Origin: Clostridiales bacterium
GTDB lineage: Bacteria; Bacillota; Clostridia; Saccharofermentanales; Saccharofermentanaceae
Direction of reading: 5' to 3'
DNA: 12,641 nt
Assembly: GCA_017612755.1 (NCBI GenBank)
Contig: JAGAFH010000045.1
Location: 1-12,641, forward strand
The notes beneath the pieces were generated by a model. That model searched no databases, had not been told where the DNA came from, and saw only the letters and a program-made list of their open reading frames with translations. The position numbers and the translations under genes are program-made. Below are positions 5,578 to 12,101 of the stretch, one piece after another (within the stretch, counting starts at the first letter, position 1; each line of letters opens with the position of its first letter).

Positions 5578-6984
5578 TTATACCTCTGTCTTAAGTTCAC
5601 TGTATAAGATCTTCCCCGAAGGATTCTTGGGAATCTCAGGGATTACCAGGGTCTTATAAAGTCCCCTGCTTATTCCGATCTTCTCAAAAACATATTCAGA
5701 TGCTGCCTCCTGAAGGGACTCATCAACAAGATAAACAAGAAGACTGTCATCCTTTCCCGTACAGGCCACGTCAGAAGTCTGAAGTTCATTTTTGAGATTT
5801 CTCTCCACCTCATCCAGGTTGACCCTCTTGCCCACCACCTTGATGAATCTCTTTTTTCTTCCAACCACATAGTAATATCCGTCAGCATCCCTTAAGGCCA
5901 CGTCTCCCGTAGCAAGACGGCCCCTGTTCTCATCGCCCTTTGAAAGATCTTCCCTGCATTCCGCATAGCCCAAAGTTACATTGTCACCGTAGTAGACGAG
6001 CTCTCCGGGAACATCAGTTTCCGTAATGACATTTCCCTCATCGTCCACAAGTTCAAACCGGCCCCCGGGGATCTCTATTCCCATGCTGCCGTTTTTCTCC
6101 AATGACTTCTCAGGAGGAAGATATCCCATCCTGGCAGTGGCCTCCGAGGCTCCGTACATAACAACGAAATCACGGCCCGTCTCAGCTGCATATTCAGCGA
6201 AGACTTTATGGAGTTCCGGAGTGATCTTTCCACCCGCCTGGGTCATGGTCTTAAGGGTGGGAAGTTCTTTTTTCTTAAAGACCTTCAGCTTATTTATCAC
6301 CTCATACATGAAAGGGACTCCCGCAAAAGAAGTTGCCTCTTTCTCATTAAAAAGCTGCCAGAACTTAGGGGAATAACAGTTAAGACCCGTAAGGACCAAA
6401 GCCGCCCCTGCGCACAGGTGTGTATTTATGACGGAAAGTCCGTAAACATAGTTCATGGGAAGGGATGTAACAGCCCTCTCCTTCTCCGTTATACCAAGAT
6501 ATTCGATTATGGAACGGGTGTTGGATTCCAGGTTCCTGTAGCTCTGCCTGACAAGCTTGGGGCTTCCGGTGGACCCTGAAGTCGTAATGAGAAGCGCCAG
6601 TTCAGGAAACAGCTCACAGGGCTCATCATCCGAAGCCTTAAGGAGCACATATCCTTCCTTTGACCAGATCTCCTCATATCCTGAAAAGGTCTCCCCGGAA
6701 TCAGGCATCCAGATAAAGGAGGGCTTATAAAGATCTGTCATAGACACTTTAAGGTCGTGATGAAGGCCGCTGTCAACCATAACGGGAACGATCTTTCCGT
6801 TTATGCATCCCACATATCCGGCTATCGATGCAAGAGTATTTGATGCCATGATAAAGCATAAAGACCTGCCACCCATTTTTTCAGCTATCTCACGGGAAAA
6901 AGAACAGAGAGCACTGTAACTTACATCCCTGTTCTCTTCGATAATAGAGGTCCTGCCGCCAAACTTTTCTATATCAAAAAACAT
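5578..6984 (-). CDS. AMP-forming acyl/amino-acid ligase (ANL superfamily)
   Basis: The 468-residue protein has the ANL core motifs in order: the ATP-binding loop TTSGSTGSPK (134-143), MYGASEATARM (276-286), ATGD (358-361), the GRKKRFIKVVG hinge (375-385), and the C-terminal NPSGKIL whose Lys458 is the expected adenylation lysine. It is shorter than a typical acyl-CoA synthetase and close to DltA-like or stand-alone adenylation enzymes. It probably activates a carboxylic acid as an acyl-AMP and loads the ACP encoded two genes downstream. The substrate cannot be told from the sequence by eye. AGGGG lies seven bases before the ATG. It is the first gene of the ligase-acyltransferase-ACP operon and is probably cytoplasmic. 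Confidence 0.9.
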   Translation of the reverse strand: MFFDIEKFGGRTSIIEENRDVSYSALCSFSREIAEKMGGRSLCFIMASNTLASIAGYVGCINGKIVPVMVDSGLHHDLKVSMTDLYKPSFIWMPDSGETFSGYEEIWSKEGYVLLKASDDEPCELFPELALLITTSGSTGSPKLVRQSYRNLESNTRSIIEYLGITEKERAVTSLPMNYVYGLSVINTHLCAGAALVLTGLNCYSPKFWQLFNEKEATSFAGVPFMYEVINKLKVFKKKELPTLKTMTQAGGKITPELHKVFAEYAAETGRDFVVMYGASEATARMGYLPPEKSLEKNGSMGIEIPGGRFELVDDEGNVITETDVPGELVYYGDNVTLGYAECREDLSKGDENRGRLATGDVALRDADGYYYVVGRKKRFIKVVGKRVNLDEVERNLKNELQTSDVACTGKDDSLLVYLVDESLQEAASEYVFEKIGISRGLYKTLVIPEIPKNPSGKILYSELKTEV

Positions 6985-7007
6985 GAATGTTCCCCTGTGT
7001 TCCCATT

Positions 7008-7051
7008 ATTATACGCAGGGATATTATACAACAGTTCAAGCCTCATTTAAA
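7008..7051 (-). promoter_or_regulatory. Promoter region of the ligase operon
   Basis: On the minus strand TTTAAA (7051-7046), 17 bp and TATAAT (7028-7023) form a promoter that overlaps the end of the upstream gene. A second TATAAT (7013-7008) lies closer to the ligase but lacks a well-spaced -35. Starts near 7016 or 7001 would give a short 5' leader. No terminator separates the upstream gene, so read-through is also possible. Confidence 0.45.
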
Positions 7052-7635
7052 TCAGCGGAAAGAGGGGCCTCCCCTATATCGTAGTGATAAGTAGTATCCT
7101 GCAGGCATAATCCCATGGAGATACCCATCATAATACCGATAATGTATCCGGCAGGACTGCCCACTGCCTGGGAAAACATCACTCCGTATAATGCTGAGAA
7201 CATGAAAAACATCATCCAGTTAAAACCTTTTTTCTTTGTCTTAAGTTCAGGAAGTACACTGTTCTTAAATATCGCCCTGGCATCCTTGGAAAGGCTTAAG
7301 GAATTATGGCTTATAAGAAAGGCTACCTGGGCATCCATCAGATCCTTTACAGGCTCATCCATAATGTCGGGAGCGTAGAAGATCTCGTTACAGGAATATC
7401 TGTTTTCTGTCCTTCTTACAACATAAAGGGATTTTACGATACCCTTCTTTTTGTAGGCATATACCTTGCCTTTATTCTGAAGTGCGTCCAGTAATCTCTC
7501 AGGATCGAAGTTAACTTCCGACCTCTCTTTAAACTTCTCACTCTTTACTGTTCCTTTTCCGATCTGTACGAGGGAATAACCCTGAACATTAAGTGATGAT
7601 GATGTGAATTCTCCTGAGACGATGTACTTTTCCAT
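7036..7635 (-). CDS. Unrecognised protein with two C-terminal membrane helices
   Basis: I do not recognise this 199-residue protein. Residues 1-135 are soluble and mixed charge, with a basic KKKG cluster (62-65) and a second one just before the membrane (KTKKKG, about 133-138). Two hydrophobic segments follow at about 140-157 and 161-178, joined by a short GSPAG turn, then a short polar tail. The basic flank suggests that the N-terminal domain is cytoplasmic and anchored by a helical hairpin. There is no signal peptide and no catalytic motif that I can identify. A very good ribosome-binding site (GGAGG, eight bases before the ATG) supports translation. It lies upstream of the ligase operon in the same direction, and downstream of the ECF gene. 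It could belong to either transcript. Confidence 0.72.
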   Translation of the reverse strand: MEKYIVSGEFTSSSLNVQGYSLVQIGKGTVKSEKFKERSEVNFDPERLLDALQNKGKVYAYKKKGIVKSLYVVRRTENRYSCNEIFYAPDIMDEPVKDLMDAQVAFLISHNSLSLSKDARAIFKNSVLPELKTKKKGFNWMMFFMFSALYGVMFSQAVGSPAGYIIGIMMGISMGLCLQDTTYHYDIGEAPLSADLNEA

Positions 7636-7756
7636 TTGTCTTTCCTCCGGGTGTTTTTTCGTTTTATGGCTACATGATAAAGGCAGGATGTTAAATCAAC
7701 GCCAAAAGGAGATAAAGATTTATCCTGATATGTTAAAGATAAGGTTAAGCATAAGA

Positions 7757-7788
7757 CAGAGGGCCGGGGACAAAGCCCCGGCCCTCTG
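7757..7788. other. GC-rich perfect hairpin without a clear T tract
   Basis: CAGAGGGCCGGGG (7757-7769) and CCCCGGCCCTCTG (7776-7788) form a perfect 13-bp stem with a 6-base loop. Rightward it is followed by CCATGTATAAAA and leftward by TCTTATGCTT, so neither side has a proper T run. It may be a weak leftward terminator, an RNA stabiliser or the 3' end of a small RNA. Confidence 0.55.
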
Positions 7789-7862
7789 CCATGTATAAAA
7801 CCGTAACTTATGGATCAGTACAAACCCAATACCAATGAAGCATAAGTCTGATTTTTTAGATA

Positions 7863-7927
7863 AGATGCGGAAAGTGCTGGTATGGGATGGTTTGAGGCTG
7901 ATAAAGCGCCTCTTTCTTCCCGCATCT
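7863..7927. repeat. 12-bp inverted repeat around AGATGCGG
   Basis: AGATGCGGAAAG on the plus strand (7863-7874) pairs with CTTCCCGCATCT (7916-7927); one position pairs only as G-U in RNA. The left arm is identical to the leader of the ECF gene (minus strand, 9669-9658). In a leftward RNA started from copy B it would form a 5' hairpin with a loop of about 41 bases. Confidence 0.5.
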
Positions 7928-7961
7928 GATTATAAGACACATGAAGATCTGTTTTTATTCA
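7906..7961 (-). repeat. Second copy of the ECF promoter and leader (copy B)
   Basis: This 56-bp stretch aligns without gaps to 9648-9703 upstream of the ECF gene, with 44 of 56 bases identical. Read leftward, the shared blocks are TGAATAAA, a 12-base variable spacer, TGTGTCTTATAA, AGATGCGG, AAGA and GAGGCGC. The spacer differs while the flanking blocks match, as expected for a promoter under selection. In this copy no start codon follows GAGGCGC. It begins seven bases past the ECF stop and points toward 7635. Confidence 0.7.
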
Positions 7962-7967
7962 CTGTTT

Positions 7968-9644
7968 TTACCAGTATGCATACTGGTACTGGTTATCGTA
8001 ATTAACTGAATCAGATGTATAAGTATGTCTGGTCATATTTCCATATTCATCATATTCATATGAGTGGACTGCGCCATTGTCGATATAGATATGAAGTTTA
8101 TTACCTGCATCATCATAGTCATAAGTCCAGTCAGTTACGGTACCGCCATTATCGTTCTCTACTCCGTCCACATAGCCCACGTATGTATTGTGTCTGGATA
8201 TAAGAAGTCCGTTTCCGTCATACTCATACGTATAAGTAATGAGTGTATACGTTCCTGTGTTTGGCATATCATAGTATTCGTACTGGGTCGTTGATACGAG
8301 AACGCCATTTGAGTATTCATTAGTGATCTGGTCTGATATATCAAGTACCCCACTGTCATCATAGGGAGCATAATGGGTCTCGGAGATCACATTACCATTT
8401 CCGTCATACTCATATACGATCCTGAAAGAAACAGAACCGTCAGCATCGTTATTTATCTGTTCGATCAGATTACCGTTATCATCATATGTGAAATAGACTG
8501 TGGTCTCAAGAGTTCCGTCTCCGTCATAGGACTCCCTGTAAGTCTCTACTCCGTTATCATCATAGAAATAAAGGCCGTATCCGGTCAGGTCTGTTCCGTC
8601 ATAGAAATATTCCTTTGTCACATTGCCGTCCTCATCATACTCGCCGAGTATATACCACTGGCCGTCATCTTCAAGTACGTACTTCTCCTTGACAACAGCA
8701 GAGGCTGAAACATCTGTACCACTGCTCTCTTCCGTTTCAGATGTAAGACTCTCCGATACCTCTGACTCCAGAACAGACCCAGAGCCTTCGCTCTCTACTG
8801 TCTCTGACAGCTCCGTCTCATTTCTGCCGGAACGCTCATCAGATCTGTCATCATCATTTTGTGCCAGATGGACTACTCCTGCTACTGCGCCGCCTGTTAC
8901 CAGTAATGCAGCAGCTCCGATCAAATACTTCTTTACCATAACTCCTGTCCCTTTCTTTGCGGCAGCAGATGCTGCCTTCATTGCAGTTTTTGTCGCTGCG
9001 CCTTTGGCAGCGGGGGCAGATGCGGGAAGATTTTGTAAAGGAAGAGGCATGGGCCGGAAAGGCACCTGTTCAGCTTCTCTGATAAACAGCTTGGTCAGGA
9101 ACGGAACAGCCATAACGAACAGCTTATCGTCACTTTCTTTTTCATATTTTTCGACCCCTCTCTTGATCTTCTTTTTGGCGCTGTTGATACGTGACAGTAC
9201 AGTTCCCTGGGGGATCCCCAAAGCTTCGGCTATCTCTTTAGTCGACATCTCGTTAAAGTAGAACATGATGATAGTTATCCTGTGTTCTTCTGAGAGCTCT
9301 TTTTCGATGATATCCATTATCACCTTACGTTTCTCATCCGATTCAAGTATCGACTCGGGAAGGAAGTCTTCGGGAAGTGCCTCCTCATTATCGAAAAACT
9401 CATCCTCCACATTAAGAGTCCTGGTCCTTGTCAGCTTGTTAAGACTCTTGTTTGCGGCGATCTTCTTTATCCACGGAAGGAACTTGTCCTTATCCTTAAG
9501 GGAATCGTAGGACTGATATGCAGTGATAAACGTATCCTGTACTATATCCTCTGCGTCCTCGTTATTCTTAAGGAAGGACATGGCTGTCCAGTAAACGGAT
9601 TTATAAGATTCTTCATAGAGCTTTTCGAATTCGGATCCTGTCAT
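7968..9644 (-). CDS. ECF sigma factor fused to a membrane helix and extracellular YD-like repeats
   Basis: This 558-residue fusion starts with a complete ECF sigma factor. Region 2 spans about 5-75 (EDAEDIVQDTFI, FLPWIKKIAANK) and region 4 about 112-165 (MSTKEIAEALGIPQGTVLSR, a helix-turn-helix). An Ala/Pro-rich linker (195-235) leads to a membrane helix at about 239-260. A Ser/Glu-rich spacer (262-315) follows, then at least six YD-type repeats at 335-558 (YDEDGN, YDDNGN, YDGNGN, YDGNGL, YDDAGN, YDEYGN). The N-terminus should be cytoplasmic and the repeats outside. ECF factors with C-terminal extensions that replace a separate anti-sigma are known; use of YD repeats as the outer domain is notable. 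The repeats could bind a cell-wall or carbohydrate signal, and release of the sigma part may need proteolysis; both are inferences. GGAGG lies six bases before the ATG. No separate anti-sigma gene is adjacent. Confidence 0.9.
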   Translation of the reverse strand: MTGSEFEKLYEESYKSVYWTAMSFLKNNEDAEDIVQDTFITAYQSYDSLKDKDKFLPWIKKIAANKSLNKLTRTRTLNVEDEFFDNEEALPEDFLPESILESDEKRKVIMDIIEKELSEEHRITIIMFYFNEMSTKEIAEALGIPQGTVLSRINSAKKKIKRGVEKYEKESDDKLFVMAVPFLTKLFIREAEQVPFRPMPLPLQNLPASAPAAKGAATKTAMKAASAAAKKGTGVMVKKYLIGAAALLVTGGAVAGVVHLAQNDDDRSDERSGRNETELSETVESEGSGSVLESEVSESLTSETEESSGTDVSASAVVKEKYVLEDDGQWYILGEYDEDGNVTKEYFYDGTDLTGYGLYFYDDNGVETYRESYDGDGTLETTVYFTYDDNGNLIEQINNDADGSVSFRIVYEYDGNGNVISETHYAPYDDSGVLDISDQITNEYSNGVLVSTTQYEYYDMPNTGTYTLITYTYEYDGNGLLISRHNTYVGYVDGVENDNGGTVTDWTYDYDDAGNKLHIYIDNGAVHSYEYDEYGNMTRHTYTSDSVNYDNQYQYAYW

Positions 9645-9647
9645 CGT

Positions 9648-9703
9648 GCGCCTCCATCTTTCCGCATCTACTTATAAGACACAGGGAGCAGGGTATTTAT
9701 TCA
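9648..9703 (-). promoter_or_regulatory. Predicted ECF-type autoregulated promoter and leader (copy A)
   Basis: Read leftward, TGAATA (9703-9698) is separated by 16 bases from TGTC within TGTGTCTTATAA (9683-9672). This spacing suits ECF promoters of the TGAAAC/CGTC type. The leader then carries AGATGCGG and GGAGG before the ATG at 9644. A near copy lies past the other end of the gene (7906-7961). Recognition by the downstream sigma factor is inferred from this duplication and position. Confidence 0.6.
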
Positions 9704-9751
9704 TTGATTTTCAACCATTATACATTATGGAATACTTTTTCTTTTCGACAG

Positions 9752-9760
9752 TGGTAAAAT
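9752..9760 (+). promoter_or_regulatory. Possible extended -10 promoter of the lipoprotein gene
   Basis: TGGTAAAAT (9752-9760) is an extended -10 element with no good -35 hexamer at the right distance. The start would be near 9767. A run of seven G (9779-9785) then provides a purine-rich ribosome-binding region before the ATG at 9792. No copy of the ECF promoter blocks is seen on this strand. Confidence 0.4.
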
Positions 9761-9791
9761 AACTGTGTTTTTAAAAAAGGGGGGGAACCAT

Positions 9792-10811
9792 ATGAAAAAG
9801 ACAAAGATCATATCCACAGTCCTGGCAACGTCCATGCTCATGTCGCTCAGCAGCTGTTCTCTTTTTGACAGCGACAACAAGAATGTCCTTTCAGCAGCTG
9901 ACGAGTATGCCTAGGCCGTTATCTCAGGGGATGCCGGTGACATAGCCGACCTCATGAAGGACGGAGACGACTACGAAGATGCTCTTACAGCCTTCTTCGA
10001 CAAGTACAAGAACAACAAGAGTCTGGAAGACGTCTTTGGTGCCATTGAAGAAACCATGACATACAAGATCGACAAGGGTTCTGTCGAATCTTCCAAGAAG
10101 AACAAGAAAGCAAGCGTAGACATCATCTATACCATTGCAGACTACGAAGAGATATTCGATCAGGTACAGGACGACGACGGCGATCTGAACGACTTTATCG
10201 ATGCCATCGAGGAAAACGGCAGCAGTACTACCATAGAGATCAAGCAGACAGTTAAGCTGGTCATGAGCCACGATGAGTGGATCGTTAAAGATGACGACTG
10301 CGAGAACCTTTATGAGGTCTATGAGTTCTATCCGGAAGTCTCCTCTTACAGCCTTTACGACATCAAGTACATAGCCGCTTCAGACTTTACAGATGCTCTC
10401 GAGGACGTATTTGATGCAGAAGAGGGAGACGACTACTATCTCTACAGTTCGGATGATTATGATTATGTCGGATACTACGACTCGGCTTATGTGTTCTTCT
10501 TCTACGACTACAGTGATGCAGATGTGGCTGCCGGAATGTTCGAAGATATCTACGACAGCTATGAGGATATGATCGGAAACGGTGATTTCGAAGGAACTAA
10601 TTCAGCATGCTTCGGTGATTCAGAAGGCTATATCCTTCTCAACGGAGAATGCACTGATTATTACCTTGAATTCGAAGATGACGATTGTTATGGCGGCGTC
10701 TTCTTCAAAGAAACAACAGTAGCATACATAATAGCAACAAGCGACAATGAAGAAAAGACAGCCAACGTCGACCAGTTCCTTAGCGAACTCGGATATCCCA
10801 CTCCTAACTGA
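9792..10811 (+). pseudogene. Acidic lipoprotein gene interrupted by an in-frame TAG
   Basis: The reading frame starts at ATG 9792 with a lipoprotein signal peptide: MKKTK, a hydrophobic core, and the lipobox LSSC with Cys22 as the lipidation site. It then meets a TAG at codon 41 (9912-9914) and continues open in the same frame to TGA at 10809-10811, for 339 codons in all. The segment before the stop (SAADEYA) flows directly into AVISGDAGD, so a single base change, for example AAG (Lys) or CAG (Gln) to TAG, explains the break. The rest is rich in Asp, Glu and Tyr, with two likely domains (about 42-190 and 195-339). I do not recognise the family. If the stop is real, only a 40-residue stub is made. 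The next in-frame ATG (9954) lacks a signal peptide. The gene is divergent from the ECF fusion and may have served the same envelope response. Confidence 0.75.
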
Positions 10812-10831
10812 TGACAATACTGAAACCAAAG

Positions 10832-10859
10832 AAAAGCCGGAGCATTTGCTCCGGCTTTT
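10832..10859. terminator. Bidirectional terminator between the lipoprotein gene and the flavin protein gene
   Basis: AAAAGCCGGAGC (10832-10843) and GCTCCGGCTTTT (10848-10859) form a perfect 12-bp stem with a 4-base loop, with T runs on both strands. It lies 20 bases after the lipoprotein TGA and 12 bases after the stop of the converging gene. Confidence 0.93.
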
Positions 10860-10871
10860 TATTGTCTTTTA

Positions 10872-11372
10872 TTACATGTCCAGATGCTGTCTGTTCCCAA
10901 ATCCTTCTTTTGCAAGATCCGAATCAAGAAGGTCATAACATTCAGGAACGATCTTGATGAGATTTAAGAAGTTAGGAAGTTTCTTCATAGCCTCCAGGGG
11001 AATGTGCTTATATTCCATGACCATCAGATATTCATCACAGAAGGGCTCGATCATCTCCGCCCTGCCTGTGATCTGAAGTCCTTTTACCTTATTAAATCCT
11101 TCAAAGGGTTCAAAGATAGAGAATCCGATATTCTTATTCTCCTTAAGGGCCTTGAACTTCATACCCCCTTCGGAGAACAGATAGATATAGCAGTTTACTA
11201 AGTTATATTCAATAGGAGTACATCTTACAAAGTCACCTGATGCCGTAGCCAGAGCTCCGGTGTTATGAGCCTTTATGAATCCGTCGATCCATTCCTTAAG
11301 AGCATCCTTTTCCATGTGAACGCTGCCCTTGTCTCTTTCTATCCACAGAGCAGATAACTTATCGTAATCCAT
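10872..11372 (-). CDS. Pyridoxamine 5'-phosphate oxidase-family flavin-binding protein
   Basis: The 166-residue protein has the split-barrel fold signature: HNTGALATASGDFVRCTPIEY at about 36-56, YIYLFSEGGMKFKALKENKNIGF at about 63-85 and a GLQITGRAEMIE strand at about 98-109. Members bind FMN, F420 or haem; small clostridial ones are mostly uncharacterised flavin proteins, so the substrate is open. I chose the ATG at 11372 because AAAGGAGG lies seven bases upstream. A GTG at 11447 would add 25 residues overlapping the regulator gene and has no comparable site. It follows the XRE regulator by 67 bases in the same direction and is probably co-transcribed and controlled by it. It is probably cytoplasmic. 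Confidence 0.85.
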   Translation of the reverse strand: MDYDKLSALWIERDKGSVHMEKDALKEWIDGFIKAHNTGALATASGDFVRCTPIEYNLVNCYIYLFSEGGMKFKALKENKNIGFSIFEPFEGFNKVKGLQITGRAEMIEPFCDEYLMVMEYKHIPLEAMKKLPNFLNLIKIVPECYDLLDSDLAKEGFGNRQHLDM

Positions 11373-11439
11373 GACGGCTCCTCCTTTAAGTTCCGGTATA
11401 TCCATCATTATATCCCATTTATTCCCGTTGAGGACAAGA

Positions 11440-11949
11440 TCAGCCACGCTTTCTTGTCATAAATGCTCCGATAGCGGAAGCGATGAAGACGACCGGTGCG
11501 GCCCTTACAAATACGAACTCAAGGCCGTGGAGGATGGTCCCCGCCACTGACATCTCCGGATCACTATAGTCCCATTCAAGATAGGGGCTTCCCGCAAAAA
11601 AGAGGCCTATAAGGATCACTGCGATGATCAGGCAGATCAGGATAAAGATACTGTTAATGGTCTTTCTTCTTGCTTCCTTCTGCCCTGCAAGCTGTGCATT
11701 GATGACTTCCAGTTTTTCTGCGATAACCTTGATGTCTTCAGGTTCCGTCTCCGCGACCGTGCCACCCAGTAAAACGGACACCGGAATATCAAGCACCTCC
11801 GAAATGGATATAAGCATATCCGAATCCGGGACCGACAGTCCTCTCTCCCATTTAGATACAGTCTGGCGTACCACGTTTAATCTGACCGCGAATTCTTCCT
11901 GTGAAAGACCTTTGGACTTTCTACCTGCTTTGATGTTTTCGTTCAACAT
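11440..11949 (-). CDS. XRE-family transcriptional regulator with two membrane helices
   Basis: The 169-residue protein has an N-terminal helix-turn-helix at about 5-62 (KGLSQEEFAVRLNVVRQTVSKWE, then SVPDSDMLISISEVLDIPVSVLL), a short helical linker, and two membrane segments at about 95-118 and 142-164. This HTH-plus-membrane layout is common in Firmicutes; such proteins are thought to read membrane or envelope conditions, but their ligands are mostly unknown. GGAGG lies nine bases before the ATG. The leader has a palindrome (12010-12021) at the predicted transcription start, which suggests autorepression. It is the first gene of a two-gene unit with the flavin split-barrel protein. Confidence 0.9.
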   Translation of the reverse strand: MLNENIKAGRKSKGLSQEEFAVRLNVVRQTVSKWERGLSVPDSDMLISISEVLDIPVSVLLGGTVAETEPEDIKVIAEKLEVINAQLAGQKEARRKTINSIFILICLIIAVILIGLFFAGSPYLEWDYSDPEMSVAGTILHGLEFVFVRAAPVVFIASAIGAFMTRKRG

Positions 11950-11991
11950 ATTCGAAAACCTCCTTTCGCGGTCATGTTAGGTCAGGGCCTG

Positions 11992-12010
11992 CCGTTGCGG
12001 CAAGCAACGG
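11992..12010 (-). repeat. Inverted repeat in the regulator leader
   Basis: CCGTTGC (11992-11998) and GCAACGG (12004-12010) are separated by five bases and abut the 12-bp palindrome. There is no T tract, and it lies between the start site and the ribosome-binding site, so it is either part of an operator or a leader hairpin rather than a terminator. Confidence 0.5.
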
Positions 12011-12021
12011 ATGTTAACATC
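12010..12021. promoter_or_regulatory. Palindromic operator candidate
   Basis: GATGTTAACATC is a perfect 12-bp palindrome covering about +1 to +13 of the predicted regulator transcript. XRE proteins bind as dimers to palindromes of this size, so binding by the downstream regulator is a reasonable inference. A related ATGTTA half lies at 11975-11980. Confidence 0.5.
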
Positions 12022-12028
12022 GCTTTAG

Positions 12029-12037
12029 ATTATAGCA
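12029..12037 (-). promoter_or_regulatory. Extended -10 promoter of the regulator gene
   Basis: On the minus strand TGCTATAAT (12037-12029) is a perfect extended -10. The -35 region overlaps the dikinase terminator stem and is poor, which an extended -10 can tolerate. The predicted start is about 12022, next to the palindrome. Confidence 0.6.
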
Positions 12038-12051
12038 TTAGCACATAAAAG

Positions 12052-12082
12052 AAGAGGCCGGAGATATGATCTCCGGCCTCTT
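12052..12082 (-). terminator. Terminator of the pyruvate phosphate dikinase gene
   Basis: AAGAGGCCGGAGAT (12052-12065) and ATCTCCGGCCTCTT (12069-12082) form a perfect 14-bp stem with a 3-base loop. Leftward transcripts then run into CTTTTA. It begins 19 bases past the dikinase stop. Confidence 0.9.
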
Positions 12083-12101
12083 TTAGTCAGTGTTTTATCT
12101 A

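Larger units (their letters stand above)
7636..7967. other. 332-bp gap between the membrane protein and the ECF gene
   Basis: No convincing protein gene was seen on either strand. The gap holds a GC-rich hairpin (7757-7788), a 9-bp direct repeat AAGCATAAG (7747-7755 and 7838-7846), a 12-bp inverted repeat (7863-7874 with 7916-7927), and a copy of the ECF promoter/leader (7906-7961). A short leftward RNA from the promoter copy to the GC hairpin is possible but unproven. Confidence 0.5.

Noticed and set aside
8623..9261. Rightward open frame of 212 codons opposite the ECF gene
   Set aside because: Ser/Pro/Ala-rich shadow of the low-complexity linker and sigma region; the opposite strand has recognisable sigma domains.
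9912..9914. Pyrrolysine or other programmed decoding at the TAG
   Set aside because: There is no downstream stem-loop or known amber-using family to support it. A nonsense mutation is simpler, so it is kept only as an alternative.
11373..11447. GTG start adding 25 residues to the flavin split-barrel protein
   Set aside because: It overlaps the regulator gene and lacks a good ribosome-binding site, while AAAGGAGG sits seven bases before the ATG at 11372.
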